64,000 nt of DNA from Burkholderiales bacterium (GCA_017302655.1 JAFLDE010000003.1:34344-98343); one strand, 5' to 3'; counted from the stretch's first letter, positions 15,915 to 25,945 are shown. The notes: generated from the sequence alone by a model not told the origin. Made by a program: numbers and translations.

Positions 15915-16454
15915 ATGCACTCCGATTCACTACAAACCTTTGCCCGTCGACACGGCCTTCTAGAGCCTGATGTGCGCAGCGATGCTGACGGCACGCATGT
16001 TTTCGTCTACTCGGCGGACATGTGTCGCAGGTATGCCTACTCCCTAACGTGGTCAGATGACGAGCAGCACTTGCTGTGGATCATGCTCAACCCCGGGACG
16101 GGAGAGACAGAAGGCAGGAGGAGAAACACCTTCGAGCGTTGCAAGGCCTGGACTCGCTCGATGGGTTTCGGGGGCATGCTCTTCGGCAATGTCTCCGCTT
16201 ACCGATCTCGGTCAGCCGTCGAACTGCTGCAGCAGGCGCAGCCGCCTGATCCCTTGAACGACGAGGCGCTGGAGCACCTTTCAAGGCTTGCAGGGAAGAC
16301 CGTCGTGGCCTGGGGCAATCACGGTGCACGAGCAGTTCACGTGGCCTCTCTTCGCCAGCACTTACTCGCCCCGCAATGCTTTGGCTTGACCAAAGTCGGC
16401 CAGCCGCGACATCCCCTGTATGTCCCCGCGACTACGCCCCTGATCCCTTGGTGA
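15915..16454 (+). CDS. DUF1643 family protein
   Basis: The 179-residue product matches DUF1643, small proteins of unknown function common on mobile elements. Visible hallmarks are YRYAYSLTW-like RRYAYSLTW, LLWIMLNPGTG, RRRNTFERCKAW, GFGGMLFGNVSAYRS, VVAWGNHG and the C-terminal GLTKVGQPRHPLYVP. These conserved Asn, Arg and His residues suggest an enzymatic or nucleotide-binding fold, but no reaction is known to me. It lies 8 bp after the DUF6933 gene. Confidence 0.85.
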   Translation: MHSDSLQTFARRHGLLEPDVRSDADGTHVFVYSADMCRRYAYSLTWSDDEQHLLWIMLNPGTGETEGRRRNTFERCKAWTRSMGFGGMLFGNVSAYRSRSAVELLQQAQPPDPLNDEALEHLSRLAGKTVVAWGNHGARAVHVASLRQHLLAPQCFGLTKVGQPRHPLYVPATTPLIPW

Positions 16455-16611
16455 GTCGCTCAAGAGGCTGATGGCAGTTCTGCCGATCAATTCGGCAGCC
16501 TTGTCGAGTGCACAGCCGATGCTGTGCTCTGGATTTTTTCTTTGTGTGTCGCCCATCGGCTGGGGAGTACCCCTGCTCGCTCCGCACCAGCTACTCACAA
16601 AGGATCAAGAA

Positions 16612-17442
16612 ATGCACATGGCCTTTTCGACCTACGACAACCAGCTTTACTCAGCTCACCAGTTCGCAAGTTTGGAGGGCGTCCATCGCGGACATCTTCG
16701 GCACAACCTGCAGTGCCCTGAATGCCAGGCAACGGCCTTCTTTAGGAATGGGTCGTACACGGGACGTCAACCGTGCTTCGGCGCGCGCCCTCACAACCTG
16801 GGATGCAGCCTGGCGAGCTTGGACTTCACTGCGCAAGGCGAACGTCCAGCAGCGGCAGACGAGTTCATCTGGGGTGCGAGCCAGCGTGTCGTACTGAACC
16901 TATCAACTGATCAACATGCGTTCGCCGGGAGCCGTCCCAATGGCCACGAGCACGATGATCAAGTTGAGGCAATGAGCTGTGGAGGGAGACCTACCCAAGG
17001 ACAGCGGCCCTCGCGACGAAAGCTAAGCACAGTGCTGCGTGCTCTTCTGTCGATGGATGATTTCCAGCAGTCGCAGCAGCTCGTAGAGGTGCCCGGCTAC
17101 GCGCCCATGCTCGCGAGAGACTTCTTCGTGCCGTTCAGGCACGCGAATCCCGGTCTTGCCGGGCGGGGAGCTCGCGGCTGGTGGGGTTCGCTATCCAACG
17201 CTACGGCATCCGCAACTGACGGGCAGCTCTGGCTCAACAGCGGAGGACACGGAGCGCTGAACTTCGTTGTTCCGACCAGCGTTGCATATGAGGTGCTGAG
17301 CAGGCACCGCATCGGCTGGAACGATGTAGAGGCCTTGGCAGGTGCTTGGGCGCTTGTCGTCGGCGATATGTGGATCTCAAAGAGCGGCGAGATGCGATGC
17401 GTCGTTCAGTCGCCGGAACATGTTGCGCTAAGCCTCGCCTGA
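16612..17442 (+). CDS. Hypothetical protein with N-terminal zinc-finger-like cysteines
   Basis: The 276-residue protein is not recognised. Near the N-terminus it has CPEC (C35, C38) followed by GRQPCFGARPHNLGC (C55, C65), a likely zinc site. The C-terminal half carries a compact domain (PTSVAYEVLSRHRIGWNDVEAL... ALVVGDMWIS). I placed the start at the ATG at 16612 because AAGGA lies upstream; an in-frame ATG at 16471 would add residues with no protein-like conservation. It follows DUF1643 after about 160 bp. Confidence 0.6.
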   Translation: MHMAFSTYDNQLYSAHQFASLEGVHRGHLRHNLQCPECQATAFFRNGSYTGRQPCFGARPHNLGCSLASLDFTAQGERPAAADEFIWGASQRVVLNLSTDQHAFAGSRPNGHEHDDQVEAMSCGGRPTQGQRPSRRKLSTVLRALLSMDDFQQSQQLVEVPGYAPMLARDFFVPFRHANPGLAGRGARGWWGSLSNATASATDGQLWLNSGGHGALNFVVPTSVAYEVLSRHRIGWNDVEALAGAWALVVGDMWISKSGEMRCVVQSPEHVALSLA

Positions 17443-17838
17443 TCCGCGTGGCGGTGCTGAACTCGTCATGCCGTTCAGGCTCGCCCCGACACAGCCCGTC
17501 TGGTTGCGAGCGCCCTACTTATAGGCGAGGCGAGAGAGCCAATTGATGGGCTGAGTTCAGGCAACCTCCAACCAACCCAAACCAGCCTGTCGATCTCGGC
17601 GAAGTTCCAACTCGGACGCCAATGGGCGCGATGGACACGCGCCAGATTCGTTAGTTCGCCGCTGATCTCACAGCGTTGCATCGTTCCGGACAGGTTGATC
17701 AACACGGAAGGGACCGAGCGATCGCGTGAGCGAAAAACGGATGACTCGTAAGCCTCGCAGTCAGATCGATCAGCGCCGCCACGCGAAAGGCCTTTGATAA
17801 CCTGCAAGTAACAAAATCAAATTGTCGGGGGAGGAGCG
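17443..17838 (+). promoter_or_regulatory. Leader region upstream of the giant reverse transcriptase gene
   Basis: About 396 bp with no supported gene. A possible promoter is TTGATA at 17794-17799 and TCAAAT at 17817-17822, 17 bp apart, but it would place the transcript start almost on the ribosome-binding site. The RT gene has a very strong Shine-Dalgarno (GGGGGAGGAG) just before its ATG. Because several defence RTs use a non-coding RNA encoded next to the gene, this stretch is the natural place to look for one. Confidence 0.4.
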
Positions 17839-20800
17839 ATGGACGGTCGTTATGACGTGGGCGATTTGCTCACCAAGCTGCCGCTCGAAGGTGTGGTGCA
17901 ACGCCTGGGCATCGAGACCGAGAGGCGGGGCACGACCACACGAGCTCTTTGTCCGTTTCACCAAGACACTCGACCGTCGCTGAACTTGTATCCCGGGGAC
18001 GGTGCCACTCCTGCGCACTACCACTGCTTTGCCTGTGGCGCCCACGGCAACGCCATCGAGCTGGTTAAGAAGGTTCAGGGCCTGGAGTTCTGGCCGGCAA
18101 TGCAATGGCTAGCTCAGCAGTTCGGAATCAAGGCGCCGGGTCGCCAATCCAAGCATCGCTCAGCCATTGCCGCGACCAGCGAATCAGCGTTGAAGTTTGC
18201 CCTGCGTATCTTCGACGAGCAGCACGATGACCAACGTTTCACTTCTTGGTGTGCAGAGCGCGACTTCGACCGGAGCTTTTTGTACGAGCAAGGCATGCGT
18301 TGCATTACACGCGGTGTCTTGGTGGAGGCGCTGCAATCCAAGAGCCTGGGGGAGCGTGCAGAGCTGAACGATGGACTGCAGACCTTAGGCTTGGTCAAGC
18401 GATTGCATCAGCGATCTGCTCCAGTGCAGGGAAAGCTGAATCTGCACGACCAGTTTCAAGACTGTTTTCATGACGGCCGTGTAGTCATCCCCATCCGAGG
18501 TGGCACGCTCAAGCAGCCAGCGTTGCTTGGCTTTGCGGGCCGCGCCTTGCAGAGTGTGCCGCCCGAGGGCGTGGCGAAATACTTGCTCACGTCGGGCTTC
18601 GAAAAGTCCAAAGTCTTGTTCAATGAGCCAGCAGCCTTCGATGCCGTACAGCGAGCACTAAAAGCACAGCTACCGACCACGCTCTACCTGGTTGAGGGCT
18701 TTCTTGACGCTCTTCGCCTGCAGTCCCTTGGCTTGCCTGCGGTTGCATTGATGGGCACGAGCCTGGGCAAAGAACCCATGGAGCGGCTGAAGTCTTTGGC
18801 AGAGAGCACAGAGTCCAACTCTGAGCTGGCCTACAGCTTATTTCTTGACAACGACTCGGCCGGTTTCGCGGGCACAGATCAGCTGGTGCGCCGGTTGCTG
18901 GATCTACGCGGCGTGAACCTGCGTTGGGTGGGCATGCCCTGGCGCAGCAAGCCCGCCTTGGGCAAGGATCCCGACACCTGCTTGCGCGATCTGCACATGA
19001 CCCAGCAAGCAATTGCTCGGCTGCAGCCATTCGACCTGCCAGCTGAGGCGGTTTTATTGGTTCAGGCGCTGGGTGGGAAGGATGCCTCAGATCTGCAGCC
19101 AGAACGATTCGGCCACTTGACGCCGACAGTGCGGGAGCGTGCCTTGTTCCGGGTTGTCGTGGCGCTCAGGCGCTTGTACGGACACCGCCCTCCTGAAGTA
19201 GTGGCAGCCCGCTTAAAGGCCTGCGACTCTAGTTGGGCTCAGCAACTGCATGCCCAGTTAGCCGACACAGAAGCTAGTCGGCGCGCACTCCCGACCCGTG
19301 GCCTCTACCTCGAAGAGATGCTCCCTCGTGTGGCGCTTGCCCGCAGCCTGGCCTACCACGGCGCGCGCCGAGGCGAATTGCCTTGCGATGAGGAGGCCTG
19401 GCAGACCTTGGGCGGCAATGCTCGCCTGTTTGACCAAATTGCATTGGATCGTCTCCAGGCCATGATGGCCGGTGACCGCTCTTGGATACAGGCCGCACCA
19501 TTCGACGCGGTGCAACTGCCGCGCAAGCTGACGGCGGATCCAAAGGTGTTGGACGACCCTCGCCGCAAGGTAATGCCACATCCTGCCGACTTGCTAGTGC
19601 AGCAGATTGTGCTCAACGAACTGCTTAGCCAGCGTCATGACCGTCCGAGCGCGGCGGGCCGGACTTTTTCGGAAGCTATCCCAGCCGTGCGCTGGTATGC
19701 CTCACGTCGAGAAGTGGTGGTGACAGGCTTGAGTGAGCCGCTCAACGAGCTTGACGAGGAGTTAGGTCTTCCCAAGGCTCTGAGCTTTGGCTACCAGATC
19801 GACATGGACGTTCTGGAGGGCGACCAGACTCCATCTGACCAGGGGATGTTTCGCCCATTCGGGCAATGTTGGCGCGAGTTCATGGCTAGCCTCGCCAAGC
19901 AGTGTCATGCCATCGGGCCCCGAGTTCACGTGGTTCGACTGGATGCCAAGCGCTACTACGACTCGATTCAGCGATTCGTCGTACGGGATGCGCTGTTAAC
20001 ACCGCTGAACGAAGCCTTGGCCATGCATGGCGTGCCCGAGGGCATTGAGCGCATGCTCGGAATTCCTGTAGCCAGCGCGGCCTCTTGGGATGCCGCCTTG
20101 GAGGCCAGACTGGAGCGCCTGCTGGTCGGTCTGATCTTTCACCACGAGTACCGTGATCCCAACGCTGAAGGCAGAACTCAGCGCAGCAGCGAACTCGTGG
20201 GCATTCCACAAGGGCCTGTGCTGTCGGCTTACATCGGCACGATTGCCCTGTTTCCGGTGGACGAGGCGGCGCGCGGCTTCATCCACCGCACAGCAGAAAA
20301 GGGACCGGACAACGCCTGGCGCCCGCGCGCAGGCTATGCACGCTATGTGGACGACATAGTGCTGTTTGCCGACAGCGAAGACTTACTCAGACAACTGCGT
20401 GAACTGCTTCAGGCCAAGGCTGCTGAGCGCTCCATTGACCTGATTCACAAAGGTGAACGTGTGCGCGCCGGCTCGCCCAAGCATGTGATGCGCCAGCTCA
20501 ACGACGGGCGTGGCCTGGCACCGTCTGTGCCGGCCTGGGATCCACCCCTTGTGGGCGACGGCGAAACCGACTACGGCCTGGGCGGCGAATTGCCTGAAGT
20601 TGATCGCCAGTGCGCCTTGCAAATGTTGCGGCGGGCTGCTCTGTTGCACGAACCCAGAGAGATCGCTTCACAGGTCAAGGCAGTCTTAGAAGCGCCCGAT
20701 CTACGGGCAGGAGACCTTGGCCTGTGCGCTCGCTGGCTGTGGTGGCAGTTAGCCGCTATGCCTGACTTGGCTGGCAGCGCGGCTACGCCAGATCGCCTGT

Positions 20801-23800
20801 GGGAGCGCTATTGGGACTTATGGAACACCGTCTGCAGTGGCCACTCATGGAGCAGCGCGTTTGCTCAACGTGGCTACCACTGGCTTTTTGCCGTGGAGGG
20901 CTTGGACAAGTTGTTGGACAAGAGTCCGTGGCAGGAGAACGGCAAGTTCCTGACGGAACTTGACGAGGATCGCAAGCTACGCCTAGCGCTGGCCCACCAA
21001 GTCTGTCAGCCAGCATTCTTAGACCGCGTGACCCCAGCGACAAATCGCGATCATGTGCGGCGACGCGCCTGGCTGGTGGTGCGAAAAGCGCACCGTCTGC
21101 TGGGCGCCCCGGGCGCAGCTTTGTCTCTGCCACCTCAGCAAGGCGGCTCATTGACAGCCATCGAGTGGCTGTGTCTGGCCGGCACCAATCTAGCGCAAAA
21201 ACGGCCGGCCGATCATCCCTTGAACCCGCTGTCGAAACGACGACCACATAGGTCAAGTGATGACGGACTAGCGCACGCACATGAGGTCATTGATCAACTG
21301 ACGCCGTCGTCAGTTGAGGGCGATGCTGCACGGCCGAATGGCGCCGCCTCAGCGATCGGCGCTGCGATTGATTTCGTACTCAACAGTTCGCCACCGATGT
21401 GCGGGCTTTCTACGCTATCGGACTGGTTTCCGCATCTGCTCTCCAAGTCAGGCGCTGATATGCGGCTGATCCCTCACCTGCCGACGGTCAGCGAGATCGC
21501 GGCCTCGCTATATGCGATTGAAACCCAGCCTCATGCTGATGGGCGGGCGCTCTATCGGTACTCATTCCGGGAATCAGATTCCTCGTCATCGGCACGAGAG
21601 ATCGAGCGGCGATTTGCCCAGGTAGTCATGGCCGGCGAGCCGCCCTACCCAGCTGATGAAGTGACCATGCGTTTCAAAGAGGTGCCGGCATTGGAAGCCC
21701 AACGCCTCGTTGTGGAGAGGAGTACCGAGCTGCGACCATGGACTGAACTGGCCTCACCCGCAAACGGCACGCAGCAACACCAAACACCTGTTACTCGCAG
21801 GGCGGTGCACCTCTTCCATGCTTTGCTGGCGATGCACCAGAATGAGGTGGATGGTGATAGCAGTTTTGCCTACGTACCCTTCCGACCGCAACTGTTCCGG
21901 CAAGGGCAAGGTGACGAGCTAACGCTCTACTTGGTGGCCGAGGGAGTTAAGCGCGATCAACTCGGCGTCAACGCCTGGTTCCACGACCGAGATCAACGAG
22001 TGCAATCAGTGACGGTTCCCTTCGCCGGAGCCGAGCTGTGGCGTGTTGGGTGGGCTGTCGCTGATGTGCTGGGCGTTGCGGCCGACATGGCGGGGGAGAC
22101 CGGTGAGCGAGACGAGCAGCTTGATGAGCTAAAGGCACTTGGCGACGAAGCAGACTTCGCAGAAATCAATAGTGCCCGGGCCATGGGAGAGCTTGAGGGC
22201 TACGTATTGCGCCAGCAACTGCGGAAGTTGCAGGGTAGCTACCTTTCATCGGCCCAGATTGATTCAATGGGTGGGAGTGATACCCGTCTGCCACGCACGG
22301 TGGCACGGGCGTTGTCCCTGCTCAGGGACTTTCCGGCGCGCCAGGATTTAGCCTCCCAGGTTAGGCACCTGCTCGCAGTAGAGGCCGAGGGTCGCGCTAT
22401 GGCACTGCGCCTTGAGCACGGCAGCGGCGATGACATGCGCCACGTGTTGCACAGGGTGTATCCAGAGGCTTTGAACAGGTTGCCTCTGTGGGTTCTGCAA
22501 TGCCTGCCGCTGCAGCCTGCCGCTGACCAGGTCGAGCACCTACGTCCTGAGCTACGTTTGATGCTGGCGCTGTACCGGGCGCTGTACGCTGCCCCGGACG
22601 CAGTCCCCGACGGCAGCGTTACGCCCTTGCGCATGGCCCTGGCGCTAACCACCATCGGCGTTGGGCTGCGGGGCAGCGTTGCCGCGCTAATGGGCTACTC
22701 ACAAGCGATGGGCGCGGCTCGCATGCCCGAGCACCTGAACTTGCCTGCGCATTGGGCAACGGCCGACATGGAGCGCCAGGACCCTCAGGGCGACTACAGC
22801 ACTATTCGAAAGCGCCTGTTAGATGGCGATTGGCCCGCGCTGTGCAAGGCCAGCCCGTGGCATTGGATGCTGGCGTTGGTTGGTTTGCTGGATGTCGCTT
22901 TGCCACAGGCCTTTGACCTCACTGATTTGATATCGGTGTATCAAGTCTTGGCACAGTGGCAGACCGCGCCAGCCGATGGGATCCATGGCGAAGACCTTGC
23001 TGAGGAACAACAGACGATTTGGCCTTTTGACGCCTTGCCTACCGTCCCATTGCAGCGCTTCGGCCAAGCGATTGCAGCCTTGCCTAGGGCGCTAAGTGCG
23101 CTCGACACGTTGCGTGGCATGCAGGTGGTGATCGTGCAGAGTCAGAAATTTGGGCGCCATCCGCATACAGACGAGTTCGTAGACGCCAGTGGTGCGAGCT
23201 GGCAACTTGGCAAGTCGCAGTTCACGAGCTTGTTTGCGAATACCTTACCGCAACGGCTGGTTGGCCGGCGCAAGCTGACGATTTGGTCAGAGACACGCAG
23301 CAGCGTTGACGGTGAGCTCCTAGCTGTGCACACGCTGGACCACAAGCTTGGACGGTGGTTTAGCTTTGAAGGCCATGAACCCGAGGTGCCGAAGGCAGCG
23401 CCAGGACTACGCGACATGCCTTCGCAGCGGGACACAGCGATTGAGCTAGACGATGCGACATCTGCGATTCCTTTGCAGGTCAAAGTGGGTGCGCAAAGGC
23501 AGCTCGACCAAGCTACAAAGCACTCTTTGCCCTCCCCTCTAGAGAGCTCTGCTGTCACTGACTCGGTACGGGTTGAACGATTGGAGGAGTGGCAGCTGGA
23601 CTCTTGGAGCAAGCGATTCGGGGTTGTCCGAAACAGCGACGACGAGGACCTGAGTGCCCATGGCCAGCTACGTGTTGCGCTGTTCCAGTGGCGGGCAGAT
23701 GACAGTTACAGCCACCCTATTGCCGAGGTTGGTCTGAGCGGTCTTCCGTTGGCGCCGGCAGCACAGAAGGCCCTGCAATCGCATCTGAACGGCGACTTCA

Positions 23801-25455
23801 AGTTCGTGAACAAGGCAGCCAAGCGAGGTGCGGAATTCCATTGGCAAGACGACAGGAAGGTCTTCTCGTGGCCCGAGCACCGGCGCCGTGTCCTTCTCAG
23901 GCAGGCCCTCCGCGCCTGCCGCGAACTAAACGTTCAGCTCCTGGTGCTGCCCGAGGTGTCTGTTCGACCGGACACGGTGAAGTGGTTGAAGGATGAGCTG
24001 ATGCACCATCCAGGCTTGGCTGTGTTGGCAGGAACCTTCCGTCAGTTCGAGGCGTCGAGTAGCCACCCAGAACACCTGAAAGAGAAGTTGACCTTGCTCT
24101 GGCAGCCAGGCAGCGCCGAGTCCCAGGACCTCGGTTTGACAGGCGATGCCCTGGTCTTGCAGTTTCAGCGTGACAAGAAGTACCGCGCCGTGGCAGCGCA
24201 TGAGCTATTTCGCCCAGGCACTAAAGACCTTGCGCCCCTGTACCGGGAACAGGAGGTGTTGGAGCAGCTACGCGGCACACCAGCGAGGACATGGACAGCT
24301 GATCAGCTCCAGGCGCTAATGAAGGCCCTCATCCACGGCCCGCAAAATCTTCGCTACTGCATGGAGCTGATCTGCTCCGAGTTGTTCCTACTCACCAGTC
24401 CAGCAAACCGACGGCCGCTACTTCAAGACTTGGCCAAGGTGTTGCAGCAGTTTGGCTCTGATGCAACTGATGCCAAGACTCAGATCGACCGTGACACCCA
24501 TGCGTTGGGTGAGTGGTTGACCGTCACCCAAGCCAACCGTGAACGGCGTTCGGTCCTGTTGGTGCCGGCTTGCACAAGTCGCAGCAACGACTACTGGCAT
24601 GCTGGTCAAGCTAGCGTGCTTGCCTCGGGCACCGCTACCGTGTTCTGCAACACCGTCAACAAGGGGCTGAGCGCGGGGGGCAGCTGCTTCATTGGCATCG
24701 ACTCGGTGCAGAAGTCGAAGAATGCACCAGGGGTCGTACGCTTGCTCACGCCGTACCACGGCTGGCATCACGGCATCCTTCAGCCGTCGGGCACGGGGGC
24801 TTTGTCTGACACGGACCAAGCCCTGGTGGTGGTGGATTTGGATCCGGTTCATGTGGTGAGTGGTAAGCCCCGGCCACAGTTGCTGCCCGAGCCCATGTCT
24901 ATGGTGGCCTACTTGCCCATCGTGGAAGTACTTCGCATTGAAGAAAACGCGCGGGCTCTCGCTGCTGACCTGAACGATCAACTCAAAGGTGAACAGGGAC
25001 GCCAGGCCTTGGAGCAGGTGCTCACCGCGGATAGGTTTCCAACCCCGTGCGACAAACTGCACAGCCGTGAACATTTTGAAGCGGCCCTGGGCAACCTGCT
25101 CAGGGCCAAGCGGGATTGCAGTTTGAACGCTGAGTTCGGTGGCCCGGAGCTGGAAGCGTTTGTCGATTTCTTCAGTGACCCCGCGGCCGTCCGTCAGCGC
25201 ATCTTGGCTTCCTTGCAGGACCACCACCAACAACCCGCGCCATTGACTAAAGCCGACGGTCAGGTACTGGCGCCCGCGTGGTTGGATTACTTGGTTGCCG
25301 ATCTGACTTGGAAGCAAGCGGGTGACAAGCGGCTCGATGGTGACCAAGCTCGCAAGAATCAGCCTGCGATCCGGGTTCCACCCTGGCAGCATGCGCCGGC
25401 TCATCCCACTGGAGATGTTGAAGGTGCGAGCCCAGGAAATCCAACCGCAGTCTGA
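17839..25455 (+). CDS. Giant CHC2-Toprim primase / reverse transcriptase / nitrilase fusion
   Basis: One uninterrupted frame of 2,538 residues. Residues 1-100 form a DnaG-type CHC2 zinc finger (C38, H41, C63, C66). Residues about 200-385 match the DnaG core and Toprim: RVVIPIRGG, LLGFAGRALQ, VEGFLD (E286, D290), LFLDNDSAG (D337, D339) and KDPDTCL. A reverse transcriptase follows (about 600-900): motif A RLDAKRYYDSI (D702), GIPQGPVLSAYIG (788-800), and YVDD at 836-839. Residues about 930-1940 are unrecognised. A nitrilase-fold amidohydrolase ends the protein (about 1944-2400): LRVALFQW, E2039 in LVLPEVS, K2114, C2179 in LICSELF. All catalytic residues look intact. The nitrilase tail resembles defence RTs of the UG1/UG5 type; the primase front is an addition I cannot match to a described system. 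Codons are less GC-rich (many CTA, TTA) than in the core genes. Confidence 0.9.
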   Translation: MDGRYDVGDLLTKLPLEGVVQRLGIETERRGTTTRALCPFHQDTRPSLNLYPGDGATPAHYHCFACGAHGNAIELVKKVQGLEFWPAMQWLAQQFGIKAPGRQSKHRSAIAATSESALKFALRIFDEQHDDQRFTSWCAERDFDRSFLYEQGMRCITRGVLVEALQSKSLGERAELNDGLQTLGLVKRLHQRSAPVQGKLNLHDQFQDCFHDGRVVIPIRGGTLKQPALLGFAGRALQSVPPEGVAKYLLTSGFEKSKVLFNEPAAFDAVQRALKAQLPTTLYLVEGFLDALRLQSLGLPAVALMGTSLGKEPMERLKSLAESTESNSELAYSLFLDNDSAGFAGTDQLVRRLLDLRGVNLRWVGMPWRSKPALGKDPDTCLRDLHMTQQAIARLQPFDLPAEAVLLVQALGGKDASDLQPERFGHLTPTVRERALFRVVVALRRLYGHRPPEVVAARLKACDSSWAQQLHAQLADTEASRRALPTRGLYLEEMLPRVALARSLAYHGARRGELPCDEEAWQTLGGNARLFDQIALDRLQAMMAGDRSWIQAAPFDAVQLPRKLTADPKVLDDPRRKVMPHPADLLVQQIVLNELLSQRHDRPSAAGRTFSEAIPAVRWYASRREVVVTGLSEPLNELDEELGLPKALSFGYQIDMDVLEGDQTPSDQGMFRPFGQCWREFMASLAKQCHAIGPRVHVVRLDAKRYYDSIQRFVVRDALLTPLNEALAMHGVPEGIERMLGIPVASAASWDAALEARLERLLVGLIFHHEYRDPNAEGRTQRSSELVGIPQGPVLSAYIGTIALFPVDEAARGFIHRTAEKGPDNAWRPRAGYARYVDDIVLFADSEDLLRQLRELLQAKAAERSIDLIHKGERVRAGSPKHVMRQLNDGRGLAPSVPAWDPPLVGDGETDYGLGGELPEVDRQCALQMLRRAALLHEPREIASQVKAVLEAPDLRAGDLGLCARWLWWQLAAMPDLAGSAATPDRLWERYWDLWNTVCSGHSWSSAFAQRGYHWLFAVEGLDKLLDKSPWQENGKFLTELDEDRKLRLALAHQVCQPAFLDRVTPATNRDHVRRRAWLVVRKAHRLLGAPGAALSLPPQQGGSLTAIEWLCLAGTNLAQKRPADHPLNPLSKRRPHRSSDDGLAHAHEVIDQLTPSSVEGDAARPNGAASAIGAAIDFVLNSSPPMCGLSTLSDWFPHLLSKSGADMRLIPHLPTVSEIAASLYAIETQPHADGRALYRYSFRESDSSSSAREIERRFAQVVMAGEPPYPADEVTMRFKEVPALEAQRLVVERSTELRPWTELASPANGTQQHQTPVTRRAVHLFHALLAMHQNEVDGDSSFAYVPFRPQLFRQGQGDELTLYLVAEGVKRDQLGVNAWFHDRDQRVQSVTVPFAGAELWRVGWAVADVLGVAADMAGETGERDEQLDELKALGDEADFAEINSARAMGELEGYVLRQQLRKLQGSYLSSAQIDSMGGSDTRLPRTVARALSLLRDFPARQDLASQVRHLLAVEAEGRAMALRLEHGSGDDMRHVLHRVYPEALNRLPLWVLQCLPLQPAADQVEHLRPELRLMLALYRALYAAPDAVPDGSVTPLRMALALTTIGVGLRGSVAALMGYSQAMGAARMPEHLNLPAHWATADMERQDPQGDYSTIRKRLLDGDWPALCKASPWHWMLALVGLLDVALPQAFDLTDLISVYQVLAQWQTAPADGIHGEDLAEEQQTIWPFDALPTVPLQRFGQAIAALPRALSALDTLRGMQVVIVQSQKFGRHPHTDEFVDASGASWQLGKSQFTSLFANTLPQRLVGRRKLTIWSETRSSVDGELLAVHTLDHKLGRWFSFEGHEPEVPKAAPGLRDMPSQRDTAIELDDATSAIPLQVKVGAQRQLDQATKHSLPSPLESSAVTDSVRVERLEEWQLDSWSKRFGVVRNSDDEDLSAHGQLRVALFQWRADDSYSHPIAEVGLSGLPLAPAAQKALQSHLNGDFKFVNKAAKRGAEFHWQDDRKVFSWPEHRRRVLLRQALRACRELNVQLLVLPEVSVRPDTVKWLKDELMHHPGLAVLAGTFRQFEASSSHPEHLKEKLTLLWQPGSAESQDLGLTGDALVLQFQRDKKYRAVAAHELFRPGTKDLAPLYREQEVLEQLRGTPARTWTADQLQALMKALIHGPQNLRYCMELICSELFLLTSPANRRPLLQDLAKVLQQFGSDATDAKTQIDRDTHALGEWLTVTQANRERRSVLLVPACTSRSNDYWHAGQASVLASGTATVFCNTVNKGLSAGGSCFIGIDSVQKSKNAPGVVRLLTPYHGWHHGILQPSGTGALSDTDQALVVVDLDPVHVVSGKPRPQLLPEPMSMVAYLPIVEVLRIEENARALAADLNDQLKGEQGRQALEQVLTADRFPTPCDKLHSREHFEAALGNLLRAKRDCSLNAEFGGPELEAFVDFFSDPAAVRQRILASLQDHHQQPAPLTKADGQVLAPAWLDYLVADLTWKQAGDKRLDGDQARKNQPAIRVPPWQHAPAHPTGDVEGASPGNPTAV

Positions 25456-25559
25456 GCTGGCGCTCAGACCTACGGAGCAACAGCCGGTCCGGAGGATCTT
25501 CTGTAGCGATTGCAGTCGGTCGCCCTGTCGATCTGCTCTGGTCGTTCGCGGTGAGTAAC

Positions 25560-25765
25560 GTAAGCGTCCGGCCAACCCGTCTTGACGCCGGGCGACTCGC
25601 TCAGGCCGAGTCGTCCAGCGGCCGCCAGCGATGCGGCAGCAGCTCTTCGATCCGGCTGGCCGGGTGCATTGGCAGCCTCGCCAGCACGTCCTTGAGGAAA
25701 CGTAGGGGTCGTGTCCGTTGAGCTTAGCCGAGTGCGCCAGGCTCATCACAGCCACCGCCCGCTGA
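25560..25765 (-). pseudogene. Solo IS66 end with 3' remnant of tnpC
   Basis: This stretch is homologous but not identical to the 3' end of the complete IS66 (26828-27020). On the minus strand it encodes the end of a TnpC-like protein (AVMSLAHSAKLNGHDPY) and then shifts frame relative to the intact copy (ASRIEELLPHRWRPLG in the intact one). It keeps the terminal inverted repeat, so it functions as an end rather than as a gene. Confidence 0.8.
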
Positions 25766-25945
25766 AGCGAAGCAGAAAGAACAGGTCCTCCTCGAGGCTT
25801 GACTCGAAGGGAACGTGATCCGGCGTGACGCCGGTGACCTTGACGGGGCTGGCTCCGAACTTGCGGGAGACCATGGCAGCACGCGCCTATGCCAGCCGGA
25901 GGCGCGTGTGACCTTGAGCTCGAAGAGTGTGTCGAGCTGACGTAC

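Noticed and set aside
24418-25755. Minus-strand frame running from the RT gene into the solo IS66 end
   Set aside because: It is antisense to the nitrilase domain; only the part within 25560-25765 has meaning, as the IS66 remnant.
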